Positions 19,819 through 29,179 of a stretch of 64,000 nt of DNA are shown here, in pieces; position 1 is the first letter of the stretch; every line of letters starts with the position of its first letter. Source of the stretch: Flavobacterium chryseum (GTDB lineage: Bacteria; Bacteroidota; Bacteroidia; Flavobacteriales; Flavobacteriaceae); contig NZ_SNWW01000001.1 of assembly GCF_004362015.1 (NCBI RefSeq), forward strand, positions 419,190-483,189, given 5' to 3'. The position numbers and the translations under genes are program-made. The notes below the pieces were generated by a model that was given only the letters and a program-made list of their open reading frames with translations, ran no database searches and was not told the origin of the DNA.

Positions 19819-20811
19819 ATGTCTATAAAAAACATTAGATTAGAAGTGATGCAGTTTTTGGAAAAAAACGTGGATAGCTTTGTAGAACAGTATTTAATTC
19901 CAGTAGAAAAAATTTGGCAGCCGTCAGATTTTCTGCCTAATTCTGAAGGAGATAATTTCTTTGAGGAGGTTAGAGAATTACGTGAAATTGCTAAAGAATT
20001 GCCATACGATTTCTGGGTAACGCTTGTAGGTGACACGATCACCGAGGAAGCTTTACCAACATACGAGTCGTGGTTAATGGATGTGGAAGGTATAGACCAG
20101 ATTGAAAATGGCGGTAATGGATGGTCTAAATGGATCAGACAATGGACTGGAGAAGAAAATCGCCACGGTGACTTACTAAATAAATACTTGTATTTGTCTG
20201 GTCGTGTAAATATGCGCGAAATCGAAATGACAACGCAGCATTTAATCAACGACGGTTTTGATATTGGAACTGGATCTGACCCATATAAAAACTTTGTATA
20301 TACGAGTTTTCAGGAATTAGCAACATATGTATCTCATAACAGAGTTGCACAAATCGCTAAGAAATTTGGAGATAACAAGTTGTCTAAGATGTGTAAAATG
20401 ATTGCTGGTGACGAAATGCGTCATCACCATGCGTATAGCGAATTTGTAACCCGTATTTTTGCAGTAGATCCGAGTGAAATGATGTTGGCGTTTCAGTACA
20501 TGATGAAACAAAAAATCGTTATGCCGGCACATTTCTTAAGAGAATCAGGACAAAAGATAAGTACTGCTTTTGAACAATTTTCAGACTCTGCACAACGTAT
20601 TGGTGTTTACACCGCAACAGATTACGTAGAAATCATGCAAAAATTAATCGATAAGTGGGAAATTGATAAAATTTCGAACCTTACAGATGAAGCCGAAAAA
20701 GCACGAGATTATTTAATGAAATTGCCTTCACGTATGGCCAGAATCTCAGAGAGAATCGTAATTCCACAAGAATCACATATCTTTAAATGGGTAGAGCCGG
20801 CTAGATTGTAA
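19819..20811 (+). CDS. Acyl-ACP desaturase (soluble di-iron, type 2)
   Basis: A 330-residue soluble desaturase that introduces a double bond into acyl-ACP. The two di-iron ligand motifs are visible as EENRHG (about residues 112-117) and DEMRHH (about 198-203), the EX2H pairs of the ferritin-like fold. Length is typical of bacterial stearoyl-ACP desaturase homologues. With plsC upstream it suggests control of membrane unsaturation. The plant-type name desA is often given, but regiospecificity cannot be read from sequence. Confidence 0.92.
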   Translation: MSIKNIRLEVMQFLEKNVDSFVEQYLIPVEKIWQPSDFLPNSEGDNFFEEVRELREIAKELPYDFWVTLVGDTITEEALPTYESWLMDVEGIDQIENGGNGWSKWIRQWTGEENRHGDLLNKYLYLSGRVNMREIEMTTQHLINDGFDIGTGSDPYKNFVYTSFQELATYVSHNRVAQIAKKFGDNKLSKMCKMIAGDEMRHHHAYSEFVTRIFAVDPSEMMLAFQYMMKQKIVMPAHFLRESGQKISTAFEQFSDSAQRIGVYTATDYVEIMQKLIDKWEIDKISNLTDEAEKARDYLMKLPSRMARISERIVIPQESHIFKWVEPARL

Positions 20812-20894
20812 TAATTTTAGATTTTAGATTTTAGAATGTAGATTTCAGATTGATATTTTAATTGATTTTTGATATTGACATTTATAAATATATT

Positions 20895-20937
20895 TGTTGA
20901 TTGTTGAGGTTTAAAAACTTTGACAATCAACATTTTT
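20895..20937 (+). terminator. Probable terminator after the desaturase
   Basis: A 10-bp stem (TGTTGATTGT and its complement) with an 18-base loop, ending in a short T-rich run. The surrounding intergenic DNA also carries degenerate TTTTAGA words (20814-20850) and a flavobacterial-looking ATCTGCGTGAAAC word (20978-20996). Confidence 0.5.
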
Positions 20938-21032
20938 ATTTAAAAGAAAACGATCAGTGTAAATCTGCTTAAATCCGCGTTATCTGCGTGAAACCAAAAC
21001 ATTAGAATTCCCTCAAATCAAACAAAACCAAA

Positions 21033-21686
21033 ATGAATAATTCAGATTTAATAAACAAAACAATTGCTTTCGTAAAAGAAAAACTAAATGATGCCGAAGG
21101 CGGACACGATTGGTTTCATATCGAACGTGTATATAAAAATGCACTTTTAATTGCAAAAGGAACAAATTGTAATTTAGTTGTTGTTCAGTTAGGGGCATTG
21201 CTTCATGATATTGCCGACAGCAAATTTCATAACGGAGATGAAACTATCGGACCCAAAACAGCACGTTTGTTTCTTGAATCTGAAAAGGTTGCTGAAGACA
21301 TTATTCAGCATGTGGTAAATATCATCGAAAACATATCTTATAAAGGTGGAAATTTCGAAAAGAAGTTCTCGTCAGTAGAATTGAATATCGTTCAGGATGC
21401 AGATCGCTTAGATGCAATTGGTGCAATTGGAGTAGCAAGAGCATTCAATTATGGAGGATTTAAAAATAGATCCTTATATGATCCTGAAATTGCGCCAATA
21501 ACTAATATGAGCAAAGAAGAATACAAAAAGAACAATGCACCAACAATAAATCATTTTTACGAAAAGCTTTTACTCTTAAAAGATAAAATGAATACCGAAA
21601 CCGGAAGGCAGATTGCTGCCGAAAGACATCGCTTTATGGAAATGTTTCTTGCACAGTTTTATGCCGAGTGGGAAGGAGTGAAGTAG
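21033..21686 (+). CDS. HD-domain phosphohydrolase
   Basis: A 217-residue cytosolic metal-dependent phosphohydrolase. The HD-fold residues are visible: GGHDWFHIERV (first His), LLHDIADSKFHNGD (the HD pair), and QDADRLDAIGAIG (last Asp). This matches the uncharacterised small HD family related to YpgQ/YedJ, some of which hydrolyse nucleoside triphosphates. Monocistronic and convergent with the next gene. Confidence 0.9.
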   Translation: MNNSDLINKTIAFVKEKLNDAEGGHDWFHIERVYKNALLIAKGTNCNLVVVQLGALLHDIADSKFHNGDETIGPKTARLFLESEKVAEDIIQHVVNIIENISYKGGNFEKKFSSVELNIVQDADRLDAIGAIGVARAFNYGGFKNRSLYDPEIAPITNMSKEEYKKNNAPTINHFYEKLLLLKDKMNTETGRQIAAERHRFMEMFLAQFYAEWEGVK

Positions 21687-21711
21687 TTTTTCTGCTATTG
21701 CAGATGCAGTT

Positions 21712-21831
21712 TTAATGATGTCTCAGGAAAAAATACGATAGAGCAATGGCGCATATGAAACCTAAGGTAAACCATAATAATCTTGAAACAAGATTGTCCC
21801 GAATTATTTCTGTTTTTTCTAACTCTTTCAT
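21712..21831 (-). CDS. Predicted 39-residue single-pass membrane protein
   Basis: Starting at ATG 21831 the minus strand encodes 39 residues: a charged N-terminal part (MKELEKTEIIRDNLVSR), one hydrophobic helix (LLWFTLGFICAIALSYFF) and a short basic tail LRHH. I do not recognise a family. Support comes only from a coherent membrane topology and from filling the gap between two convergent units; no strong ribosome-binding site is visible, which is usual in Bacteroidota. It could be spurious. Confidence 0.45.
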   Translation of the reverse strand: MKELEKTEIIRDNLVSRLLWFTLGFICAIALSYFFLRHH

Positions 21832-22110
21832 ATTTAATAATTTAAGTTATCAAATTTAAGAGAGAATAAAAATAGACGAAGGCACGATATGTTTTATTTG
21901 TATTAAAATAAGACAAAAAACATCTTTAAAGGCAATAAAAACAGATAATGGGATTTGTCGGGTTGAACATATTCTTCAACAACTTTGCGCACTTCTCCCG
22001 AAGTTTCGGGATCGCTCAGTCTGACAAATAGTACGTAAAAAACCTTTGCGAATCCAGCGCTTTTATAGTAGAAAAAAAACCTCAGCACCTTAGTAACTTT
22101 GAACCTTTTC
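21832..22110. other. Gene-free stretch with a GC-rich palindrome
   Basis: No gene is supported here. The notable element is the 14-bp palindrome CCCGAAGTTTCGGG (21997-22010) followed by ATCGCTCAGTCTGAC, a GC-richer patch in AT-rich surroundings that resembles intergenic repeat words of flavobacteria. It lies downstream of the feoAB operon and could help end that transcript. Confidence 0.5.
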
Positions 22111-22233
22111 TTAAGAACATCCACAGTTTCCGTCACCACAATCTTTTTGCTTTTTAGATTTCCAAAAGAATTTTTTGATTAAGAAAGCAACAGCAATAAG
22201 TAATATTCCAAAGGCAATAATTTCTTGTATCAT
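22111..22233 (-). CDS. FeoB-associated Cys-rich membrane protein
   Basis: A 40-residue protein from ATG 22233: one transmembrane helix (IIAFGILLIAVAFLI), a basic stretch (KKFFWKSKKQK) and a C-terminal cysteine cluster DCGDGNCGCS. This layout is the FeoB-associated Cys-rich membrane protein family (analogous to FeoC position), proposed to assist ferrous-iron uptake. It begins 6 bases after the feoB stop, so it is the third gene of a feoA-feoB-small protein operon. Confidence 0.85.
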   Translation of the reverse strand: MIQEIIAFGILLIAVAFLIKKFFWKSKKQKDCGDGNCGCS

Positions 22234-22239
22234 GGCCGT

Positions 22240-24339
22240 TTATTTTAAAAGTTGATACGCTAAAAGCGCTACGAAATAAGCCAAACCGCTCATTAAGAAA
22301 AGCTGCATCGCAGGCCATTTCCATGAATTGGTTTCTTTTTTGGTAATCGCTAATGTACTAGCGCATTGCATCGCAAAAGCGTAGAAAAGCAATAATGATA
22401 TTCCTGAAGCAAAATTAAAGATCTTCTTTCCTGTTTCAGGATTTATTTCTTCCTGCATTTTGCTTTTTATAGTTGCTTCGTTATCACTGCTTCCAACGCT
22501 GTAAATCGTGGCAAGAGTTCCCACAAAAACCTCACGCGCAGCAAACGAACTGATAATGGCGATACCAATTTTCCAATCGTAACCTAAAGGATGAATAGCG
22601 GGTTCAATAGCTTTACCCATAATTCCGATATAGGAATTCTCTAGTTTTTGAGAAGCAACTTCGTTTTCAAATTCAATTTTATCAAGTGTAGTATCAGCGA
22701 ATTTTTCTTTTACAATAGTTTCAGCCTCGTTAAAATCTTTTCCGGGTCCGTATGAAGCCAAAAACCATAAAATAACAGAGATCGCCAATATAATTTTACC
22801 TGCTCCAACAACGAAAGCCTTTGTTTTTTCGACAACATTAATTCCCACATTCTTAAAAAGTGGTAATTTATAACTTGGCATTTCAACAACAAAATAGGTT
22901 TTTGAGTTGAATTTCAATATTTTGTTTAAGATATAAGCCGAAAGAATTGCAGTTCCAAAACCTAATAAATACAGTATCATCAAAGCTAATCCCTGCATAT
23001 TAAGAAAACCAAACAAACGTTCGTCTGGTATAACCAATGAAATAATAATCGTATAAACTGGCAATCTTGCAGAACAAGTCGTGAATGGCGTTACCAAGAT
23101 CGTAATAAGGCGTTCTTTCCAGTTTTCGATATTTCGGGTTGCCATAATCGCCGGAATCGCACACGCAGTTCCAGAAATTAAAGGCACAACGCTTTTTCCG
23201 GAGAGACCAAACTTGCGCATTATTTTATCCATTAAAAAAACAACACGGCTCATATAACCACTTTCTTCCAAAATGGAAATAAAAAGAAACAAAAAAGCAA
23301 TTTGCGGAATAAAAATAATAACACCGCCGATACCGGGCACAATTCCTTGTGAAAGTAAATCGGTCAGAATTCCGCTTGGTAGTTTTTTTGAAACCCAACT
23401 GCTTAAAGAAGCAAAAGTGCTGTCAATGAAATCCATTGGAATTGTTGACCAACTAAAAATAGATTGGAAAATTATAAATAAGATGGCAAGGAAAATTACA
23501 TAGCCCCAAAATTTATGCGTTAAAACACGATCTAGTTTGGCTCTGATATCATTTGCCATTGTGGCATCAACTTGTAAACCTTCTTTCAGAATATCATTTA
23601 TAAACTGATATCTTTTGATGGTTTCCTTTTGCTGTAAGCGTTTTAGTTCGGAGTGTGATTTGGTAAAACTGCTTCGGATTTCATTACGGTCTAAATTTAG
23701 AAAGTTGACATCCTGGGTAATAACCAACCACAATTTATATAATAATTGATTTGGAAAAGCATGCTGTAAATTTTTAAAATACTCAGCATCAATAACCGAA
23801 GCGTTTAAACAAGGTTCATGCGGAATGGTTTTATAAGAAACAATTAACTCTTTTAATTCATCAATTCCTAAACCTTTGCGTGAACTGACTAAGGCAATTT
23901 TGGTTTTTAGTTTTTCTTCTAAAAACGGAATATTCAGAGTAATTCCCTTTCTTTCCATGCGATCTGACATATTGATGACCAAAATCGTCGGAATTTCAAG
24001 ATCTTTTATTTGAGTGTAAATCAGTAAATTTCGTTTCAGATTTTCAACATCTGTTACTACTACAGCGACATCTGGATATAATTTGTCGTTTTTGTTCAGT
24101 AAAAGTTCAATGACAACACTTTCGTCTATTGAACTGGCATTCAAACTGTACGTTCCCGGTAAATCGAGAATGTTGGCTTTTATGTTATGAGGTAATTTAC
24201 AAAACCCGATTTTTTTCTCAACCGTAATTCCGGGATAATTTCCAACTTGCTGATTTAATCCTGTAAGTTGATTGAAAACAGAAGTTTTTCCGGTATTCGG
24301 ATTTCCGATAAGCGCAACATTAATATTTTGAATGCTCAT
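22240..24339 (-). CDS. feoB: Ferrous iron transporter FeoB
   Basis: A 699-residue inner-membrane Fe(II) permease. The N-terminal G domain has GNPNTGKTS (G1, residues 12-20), DLPGTYSL (G3) and NMSD (G4). It is followed by a helical linker and two gate-containing transmembrane halves with the conserved Cys segments SGTACAIPAIMATR and TTCSARLPVY. Length is standard. Its ATG overlaps the feoA stop by one base (TAATG), indicating translational coupling. Confidence 0.97.
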   Translation of the reverse strand: MSIQNINVALIGNPNTGKTSVFNQLTGLNQQVGNYPGITVEKKIGFCKLPHNIKANILDLPGTYSLNASSIDESVVIELLLNKNDKLYPDVAVVVTDVENLKRNLLIYTQIKDLEIPTILVINMSDRMERKGITLNIPFLEEKLKTKIALVSSRKGLGIDELKELIVSYKTIPHEPCLNASVIDAEYFKNLQHAFPNQLLYKLWLVITQDVNFLNLDRNEIRSSFTKSHSELKRLQQKETIKRYQFINDILKEGLQVDATMANDIRAKLDRVLTHKFWGYVIFLAILFIIFQSIFSWSTIPMDFIDSTFASLSSWVSKKLPSGILTDLLSQGIVPGIGGVIIFIPQIAFLFLFISILEESGYMSRVVFLMDKIMRKFGLSGKSVVPLISGTACAIPAIMATRNIENWKERLITILVTPFTTCSARLPVYTIIISLVIPDERLFGFLNMQGLALMILYLLGFGTAILSAYILNKILKFNSKTYFVVEMPSYKLPLFKNVGINVVEKTKAFVVGAGKIILAISVILWFLASYGPGKDFNEAETIVKEKFADTTLDKIEFENEVASQKLENSYIGIMGKAIEPAIHPLGYDWKIGIAIISSFAAREVFVGTLATIYSVGSSDNEATIKSKMQEEINPETGKKIFNFASGISLLLFYAFAMQCASTLAITKKETNSWKWPAMQLFLMSGLAYFVALLAYQLLK

Positions 24340-24578
24340 TACAAATTGGTTTTGATAAGTTCAACTTCAATTTCACGAGCAGTTTCTACACGAATCGCAA
24401 CATGCGAGCCATTAATGTCCAAATATAATGGATCTCCAAAAGGAGCAATCTGAAGTAATTCTACTAAGTTGCCCGGCAAACAACCCATTTCTAATAATTT
24501 TAGAGGAATAAGATCGATGTCAAAATCTTTGATAATGGCCTTCTCGCCTTTTTTCAGTGTATAGATTGTATTTTGCAA
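24339..24578 (-). CDS. feoA: Ferrous iron transport protein FeoA
   Basis: A 79-residue cytosolic SH3-like protein with the family pattern (LKKGEKAIIKDF, LLEMGCLPGNLVELLQIAPFG, then LDINGSHVAIR). FeoA supports FeoB-driven Fe(II) uptake, probably by binding it. First gene of the operon; no clear Fur or FNR-type palindrome was found upstream. Confidence 0.95.
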   Translation of the reverse strand: MQNTIYTLKKGEKAIIKDFDIDLIPLKLLEMGCLPGNLVELLQIAPFGDPLYLDINGSHVAIRVETAREIEVELIKTNL

Positions 24579-24680
24579 GCTTATTTAGATTGAATTTAGA
24601 TTACAAAAGTAGACAATAATTCTTTATTGCAAGGCATTTAAAACTTTTGAATATGCTAAATCTTTCTAAAATAAAGGGCG

Positions 24681-25346
24681 CTATTCCTGACATAAGAAAT
24701 CGATATCTTCTAAGAGACGTTTAATTTCATCTTTGTTTGTTCCATCATAAAATCCGCGAACGCGACGTTTCTGATCAACCAAAACAAAATTCTCTGTATG
24801 AACCATATCGTATAATTGGTCAGGTCGGCCAAGCTTTACAGCTAAATATGATTTTCTTGCCATGGTGTAAATGTCTTTTTTGTCTCCGGTAACCAAATTC
24901 CATTTGCTGTCGACAACGCCATATTTTACAGCATAAGCTTTTAAAACCGAAACACTATCGACCTCTGGAAAAACCGTATGGGAAAGCAACATTACTTTAG
25001 GGTTTTTTAAAACTGCTTTTTGCACTTCGGATAGATTTGTTGACATTTTCGGGCAGATTGATCCGCAGGTTGTAAAGAAAAAGTCGGCAACATAAATCTT
25101 GCCTTCGTAATTTTTTTGAGTAATGGTATCGCCGTTTTGGTTTACAAAAGAAAAATCAGCAATGGTGTGGTATTTGCTTTTGTATTGAACAGTACTGTCG
25201 ACCAATTCTGGATTTACATCAGCAGGATTATAAATTGGCAACGTTTTTTGTGGCTTCAAAGCCGAATAAAATAGGGATATAGTGACAACCGAAAATAAAA
25301 TTAAAACAATAAAGAATTTACGGTATTTGTAAAGGAACGATTTCAT
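24681..25346 (-). CDS. SCO1/SenC-family protein
   Basis: A 221-residue membrane-anchored thioredoxin-fold protein. An N-terminal helix (FFIVLILFSVVTISLFYSAL) is followed by the SCO domain with the copper/redox motif CGSICP, a YGVVDSKWNLVTG segment and the ligand His in HTENFVLVD. SCO proteins deliver copper to cytochrome oxidase or reduce its site. The frame opens at a TTG (25364), but the ATG at 25346 gives a proper membrane anchor. Downstream neighbours are iron genes, fitting respiratory metal supply. Confidence 0.92.
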   Translation of the reverse strand: MKSFLYKYRKFFIVLILFSVVTISLFYSALKPQKTLPIYNPADVNPELVDSTVQYKSKYHTIADFSFVNQNGDTITQKNYEGKIYVADFFFTTCGSICPKMSTNLSEVQKAVLKNPKVMLLSHTVFPEVDSVSVLKAYAVKYGVVDSKWNLVTGDKKDIYTMARKSYLAVKLGRPDQLYDMVHTENFVLVDQKRRVRGFYDGTNKDEIKRLLEDIDFLCQE

Positions 25347-25426
25347 AAAAATAATTTGGTGCAAAAATACGAAAAGAGGTTTTTAAAATCCTTAATAATA
25401 ACGCTTTTTAACAGGCTGAATAGTTT

Positions 25427-25501
25427 GCCACGAATTACACGAATTTTCACGAATCAATTTACATTAAACATTAATTAGTGAAAATTCGTGTAATTCGTGG
25501 C
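25427..25501. repeat. Perfect 24-bp intergenic inverted repeat
   Basis: Left arm 25427-25450 and right arm 25478-25501 are exact reverse complements (GCCACGAATTACACGAATTT...), separated by 27 bases. Each arm repeats CACGAATT/ACACGAATT words. It lies between the divergent-looking ends of the SCO upstream region and the DMT transporter stop. Confidence 0.9.
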
Positions 25502-25518
25502 GAATTTATTTATATCGT

Positions 25519-26442
25519 CTAAACTTTAGGTTTTCGAATCGATTTATTGACCAAATATAATCCTGCCAAAGTAACTAAAACCCCAATTAGGATTGCATGA
25601 GTTAGTATTTCTCCGAAAATTAGAGCGCCTAAAATCATTGCAACTATAGGATTAATGTAAACATAAATACTGCTAATTTCTGTTGGAAGATGTTGTAAAG
25701 AATATATAAAAGCAATAAAAGTTAATACCGAGCCAATAATTACTAAATAACCAATCGCCCACCAGGATGTTGATGGGATTTCGCTCAACGGAATATTAAC
25801 TCCTGCCGCTTCAGTTACTGCAAAAAGAATAAAACTCGAAATAAACATTTGCAGTCCTAAACTAAAGTACGGATTGAAACTGGCTGCCTTTTTCTTGGTA
25901 TGTAGAATTCCGAAAGCCCATGTAATGGTTGAAGCAACAGTTAAGATAATTCCAACTTGAAAATCAGGTTTGAAAAAATCGCCTAAGTGATCCATGAAAA
26001 TGATGCAAATTCCTCCAAAGCAAATTAAAATTCCTGTTATAGCCAATTTTGCAATTCGTTCGCCATTAAAAAAGTTGATCACAATAATCCAAATTGGGAA
26101 AATGGCACTGATGATGGCACCCAATCCGCTACTGATATATTTTACGCCCCAAGTACTTAAACCATTACTCAAAACAAAATTCAAAATAGCCAAAACCAGA
26201 ATAGTTCGCCATTGTTTGCCTTTTGGCCAAGGTTCTTTTTTGATTAAAAAATAACCAACATACAGTATTCCGCCTATAAACTGACGAATGGTTGCCAATT
26301 GAAGAGCAGGCATATGTCGCACTCCTTCTTTTGAAGCCAGCCAGGTTGTTCCCCAAAAAAAACTTACCCAGCATACGGCCAAAATCGGTAATCCGATGGC
26401 TTCAACTTTTCCTGAAAATGCAGTTTGAATTTTCGCTCTCAT
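25519..26442 (-). CDS. DMT-superfamily (EamA) transporter
   Basis: A 307-residue inner-membrane protein with about ten hydrophobic helices arranged as two EamA repeats (WVSFFWGTTWLASKEGV opens the first; WAFGILHTKKK opens the second). These are drug/metabolite exporters; the substrate cannot be told. Typical length, single gene. Confidence 0.9.
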   Translation of the reverse strand: MRAKIQTAFSGKVEAIGLPILAVCWVSFFWGTTWLASKEGVRHMPALQLATIRQFIGGILYVGYFLIKKEPWPKGKQWRTILVLAILNFVLSNGLSTWGVKYISSGLGAIISAIFPIWIIVINFFNGERIAKLAITGILICFGGICIIFMDHLGDFFKPDFQVGIILTVASTITWAFGILHTKKKAASFNPYFSLGLQMFISSFILFAVTEAAGVNIPLSEIPSTSWWAIGYLVIIGSVLTFIAFIYSLQHLPTEISSIYVYINPIVAMILGALIFGEILTHAILIGVLVTLAGLYLVNKSIRKPKV

Positions 26443-26607
26443 TTTGATTTAATTCTTTTAACAAATATTCCAAAAACTATTTCAATTAGAACATAAAATC
26501 ATCTCATTTATTCATGAATTTTTTTGCTGATTCCTATTAGAATTTGTGATAAAGGATCAGGCTGTGATTATTGTATAATTTTAACATGAAGTTTAAGATA
26601 ATTGCGA

Positions 26608-26615
26608 TATGTTTG
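26608..26615 (+). promoter_or_regulatory. Probable -7 element of the M13 peptidase gene
   Basis: TATGTTTG matches TAnnTTTG and overlaps an in-frame ATG at 26609, 27 bases before the ATG at 26642. Its position argues that 26642 is the true start. Confidence 0.45.
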
Positions 26616-26641
26616 TATTTACACTCAAAGAATATAGTAAA

Positions 26642-28702
26642 ATGAAAAAACAGCTTAGTAAACCTATGTTTTGTGTTTTTTCTGCATTGTTTTCATTAAC
26701 GGCAGTAAACGCTCAAGATGTAACTTCAAAAGAACCGGGGATTAATGTTTCGTACATGAATACCAAAATTGGCCCGGGCCAGGATTTTTTCCGATATGTA
26801 AACGGAACCTGGTTAGATAAAACTGAAATCCCAAGCGATCGTACAACGTGGGGAAGTTTTAATGAATTGATTAAAAAAACAGATAAAGATGCAATGGCAA
26901 TTTTGAAGGAAGCTTCAAAAAACCCAAAGTATTTATCGAACACGGATCAGGGCAAAGCTGTAAATTTGTTTAGTGCCGTTTTAGATACTGTTGGAAGAAA
27001 CAAAAGAGGAATCGAACAATTGAAACCTTATCTAAAAAAGATTGATGCTATCAAAAATGTATCTGATCTTCAAAAGTATTTAGCCGAAATGGAACGTGAA
27101 GGAGGTTCAGGATTTTTCAGCATTTATATTGGTGCAGATGAAAAAAACAGTTCAAAGAATTCTGTAAGCTTAAGTGTAAGCGGTTTAGGATTGCCGGATA
27201 AGGATTATTACACCTCTGAAGATAAAGATTCTAAAGAAAAACGTGCTAAATACGAACTTCACGTTGCAAAAATGCTGCAGTTTATTGGAGAATCACTAGA
27301 AAAAGCAAAACAAAGTGCAACTGAGATAGTAGCCTTTGAAACTTCTTTGTCATCTCCACGATTAGATCGTGTAGAAAGCAGAGACAGCCGTTTGCAATAC
27401 AATCCTATGTCGATAGCAGATCTTCAAAAGCTAACTCCGGCGATTAAATGGAATACTTATTTCACAGCAATTGGTTTGGCTAAATTAGATTCTGTTGTTG
27501 TAACAGAACCAAGATATATGAAAGCTTTACAAACTGTTTTTACTGAAAACAAAGTAGGGCAGTGGAAAGAATACCTGAAATGGGATTTATTAAATTCTGC
27601 GGCTTCACAATTAACGACAGAAATTGAAACAGCAAATTTTGACTTTTACAGTAAAACATTAAGAGGAGCGATTAAGCAACTTCCTCGTGAAGAAAAAGCG
27701 TTACTGGTAGTTAATCGTAGTATTGGAGAAGCACTTGGTAAATTGTATGTGGAGAAAGTATTTCCTGCTGAAGCAAAAACCAAAGCAGTTGATATGATTC
27801 ATAATGTGATTTTGGCGTATCAAAACCGTATCAATAATTTGACATGGATGTCTGACGCGACAAAAAAGAAAGCCATTGAAAAATTAGATAAAATCACCAT
27901 TAAAGTTGGATATCCTGATAAGTGGAAAGATTATTCGGCTCTTGATATTAAAAGTGTTGCTGATGGTGGAAGTTATTTTGAAAATACTAAGAACCTTGCA
28001 AGATGGAATTTCAATAAAGATTTGGAAAAACTAAATAAACCGGTTGACAAAACAGAGTGGGGAATGTCGCCACAAACGGTAAATGCGTATTACAATCCAT
28101 CGTATAACGAAATTGTTTTCCCGGCAGCGATCTTACAACCGCCATTTTACAATTATCAGGCTGATGAAGCAGTTAATTATGGTGGAATCGGAGCTGTAAT
28201 TGGTCATGAAATTTCACATGGATTTGATGACTCAGGCGCACGCTACAATGCAGATGGAAATCTTGTTGACTGGTGGACAGCTGAGGATTTGAAACAATTT
28301 ACGGCATTAGGAACTGCTCTTGCAGATCAATACAGTGCTCTAGAACCTTTACCGGGAATTCACGTTGATGGTAAATTTACTTTAGGGGAAAATATTGGAG
28401 ATCTTGGTGGTATAAATGCTGCTTATGATGGTTTGCAATTGTATTTAAAGAAAAATGGTAATCCGGGATTAATCGATGGTTTTACACCAGAACAACGTTT
28501 CTTTATTTCATGGGCTACGGTTTGGAGAACAAAATCGAGAGATGAAGCAATTAAAAATCAGGTAAAAACAGATCCGCATTCACCGGGAATGTACAGAGCG
28601 TATGTTCCAATTCAGAATGTTGAAGCTTTTTATCAGGCATTCGGAATCAAAAAAGGAGATCCTATGTATGTTGAACCAGACAAGAGAGTAAAAATCTGGT
28701 AA
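26642..28702 (+). CDS. M13-family (neprilysin/PepO) metallopeptidase
   Basis: A 686-residue secreted zinc endopeptidase. A signal peptide ending VNAQD is followed by the M13 N-terminal domain (DFFRYVNGTWLDKTEIPSD) and the zinc site HEISH (near residue 521) with the third ligand Glu in ENIGDLGG. The substrate-binding NAYYNPSYNEIVFPA segment and a C-terminal HSPGMYRAY are intact. The ATG at 26642 is chosen over 26609 for the signal peptide and promoter position. Probably periplasmic or lipid-linked outside. Confidence 0.95.
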   Translation: MKKQLSKPMFCVFSALFSLTAVNAQDVTSKEPGINVSYMNTKIGPGQDFFRYVNGTWLDKTEIPSDRTTWGSFNELIKKTDKDAMAILKEASKNPKYLSNTDQGKAVNLFSAVLDTVGRNKRGIEQLKPYLKKIDAIKNVSDLQKYLAEMEREGGSGFFSIYIGADEKNSSKNSVSLSVSGLGLPDKDYYTSEDKDSKEKRAKYELHVAKMLQFIGESLEKAKQSATEIVAFETSLSSPRLDRVESRDSRLQYNPMSIADLQKLTPAIKWNTYFTAIGLAKLDSVVVTEPRYMKALQTVFTENKVGQWKEYLKWDLLNSAASQLTTEIETANFDFYSKTLRGAIKQLPREEKALLVVNRSIGEALGKLYVEKVFPAEAKTKAVDMIHNVILAYQNRINNLTWMSDATKKKAIEKLDKITIKVGYPDKWKDYSALDIKSVADGGSYFENTKNLARWNFNKDLEKLNKPVDKTEWGMSPQTVNAYYNPSYNEIVFPAAILQPPFYNYQADEAVNYGGIGAVIGHEISHGFDDSGARYNADGNLVDWWTAEDLKQFTALGTALADQYSALEPLPGIHVDGKFTLGENIGDLGGINAAYDGLQLYLKKNGNPGLIDGFTPEQRFFISWATVWRTKSRDEAIKNQVKTDPHSPGMYRAYVPIQNVEAFYQAFGIKKGDPMYVEPDKRVKIW

Positions 28703-28715
28703 GATAATCTATAAA

Positions 28716-28740
28716 AAATGGCGCTAATTTAGCGCCATTT
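28716..28740. terminator. Bidirectional hairpin terminator
   Basis: A 10-bp perfect stem (AAATGGCGCT and its complement) with a 5-base loop flanked by A-rich and T-rich runs, between the convergent M13 peptidase and cytochrome c genes. Confidence 0.85.
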
Positions 28741-28779
28741 TGTTTTATATAATTTTGATTTACTTCAAGTTATATTAAT

Positions 28780-29178
28780 TTACTTCAAGTTACTGTAGAT
28801 GTAAGCTTCAAGACCTTTCAGTTCTTCGTCTGACATTGCCTGCGTAATCGGAATGTTTGTTTTCATTACCGGAAACTGACTCGGATCTACAATTGGTTCT
28901 GCATTTCCTTTAAGGAATGTAACGATATCGCCCTTTTTATCTTTATATATTTTAGCAATTTCCTGAATACTTGGACCAATTACTTTTTGATCAACCTGAT
29001 GACAGGAAATACAATTACCTTTTCCTTCAAAAATATCTTTTCCTAAAGCTTCCGGTGTTTTGGCTTCCGCCGATTCTCCTTCTGAATAAGTTTCTGTCGT
29101 GGGCTGAACATTCTCAGTTGCTTCTTTTTTACAAGATGCAAACGCTAAAACGGCTGATAAGAATAATACTTTTTTCAT
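28780..29178 (-). CDS. Class I cytochrome c lipoprotein
   Basis: A 132-residue periplasmic lipoprotein: signal with lipobox FASC (Cys16), acidic linker, then one c-type heme site CISCH, IGPSIQEI, and a distal Met in FPVMKTN, ending with a helix DEELKGLEAYIYSNLK. It resembles small c552-type electron carriers. Its ATG is one base after the hemB stop, so it is translated as the tail of the hemB unit. Confidence 0.9.
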   Translation of the reverse strand: MKKVLFLSAVLAFASCKKEATENVQPTTETYSEGESAEAKTPEALGKDIFEGKGNCISCHQVDQKVIGPSIQEIAKIYKDKKGDIVTFLKGNAEPIVDPSQFPVMKTNIPITQAMSDEELKGLEAYIYSNLK

Positions 29179-29179
29179 T

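Noticed and set aside
21903..22139. A 78-codon minus-strand frame downstream of feoB
   Set aside because: It overlaps the better-supported Cys-rich gene and spans a GC-rich palindrome; composition is not protein-like.
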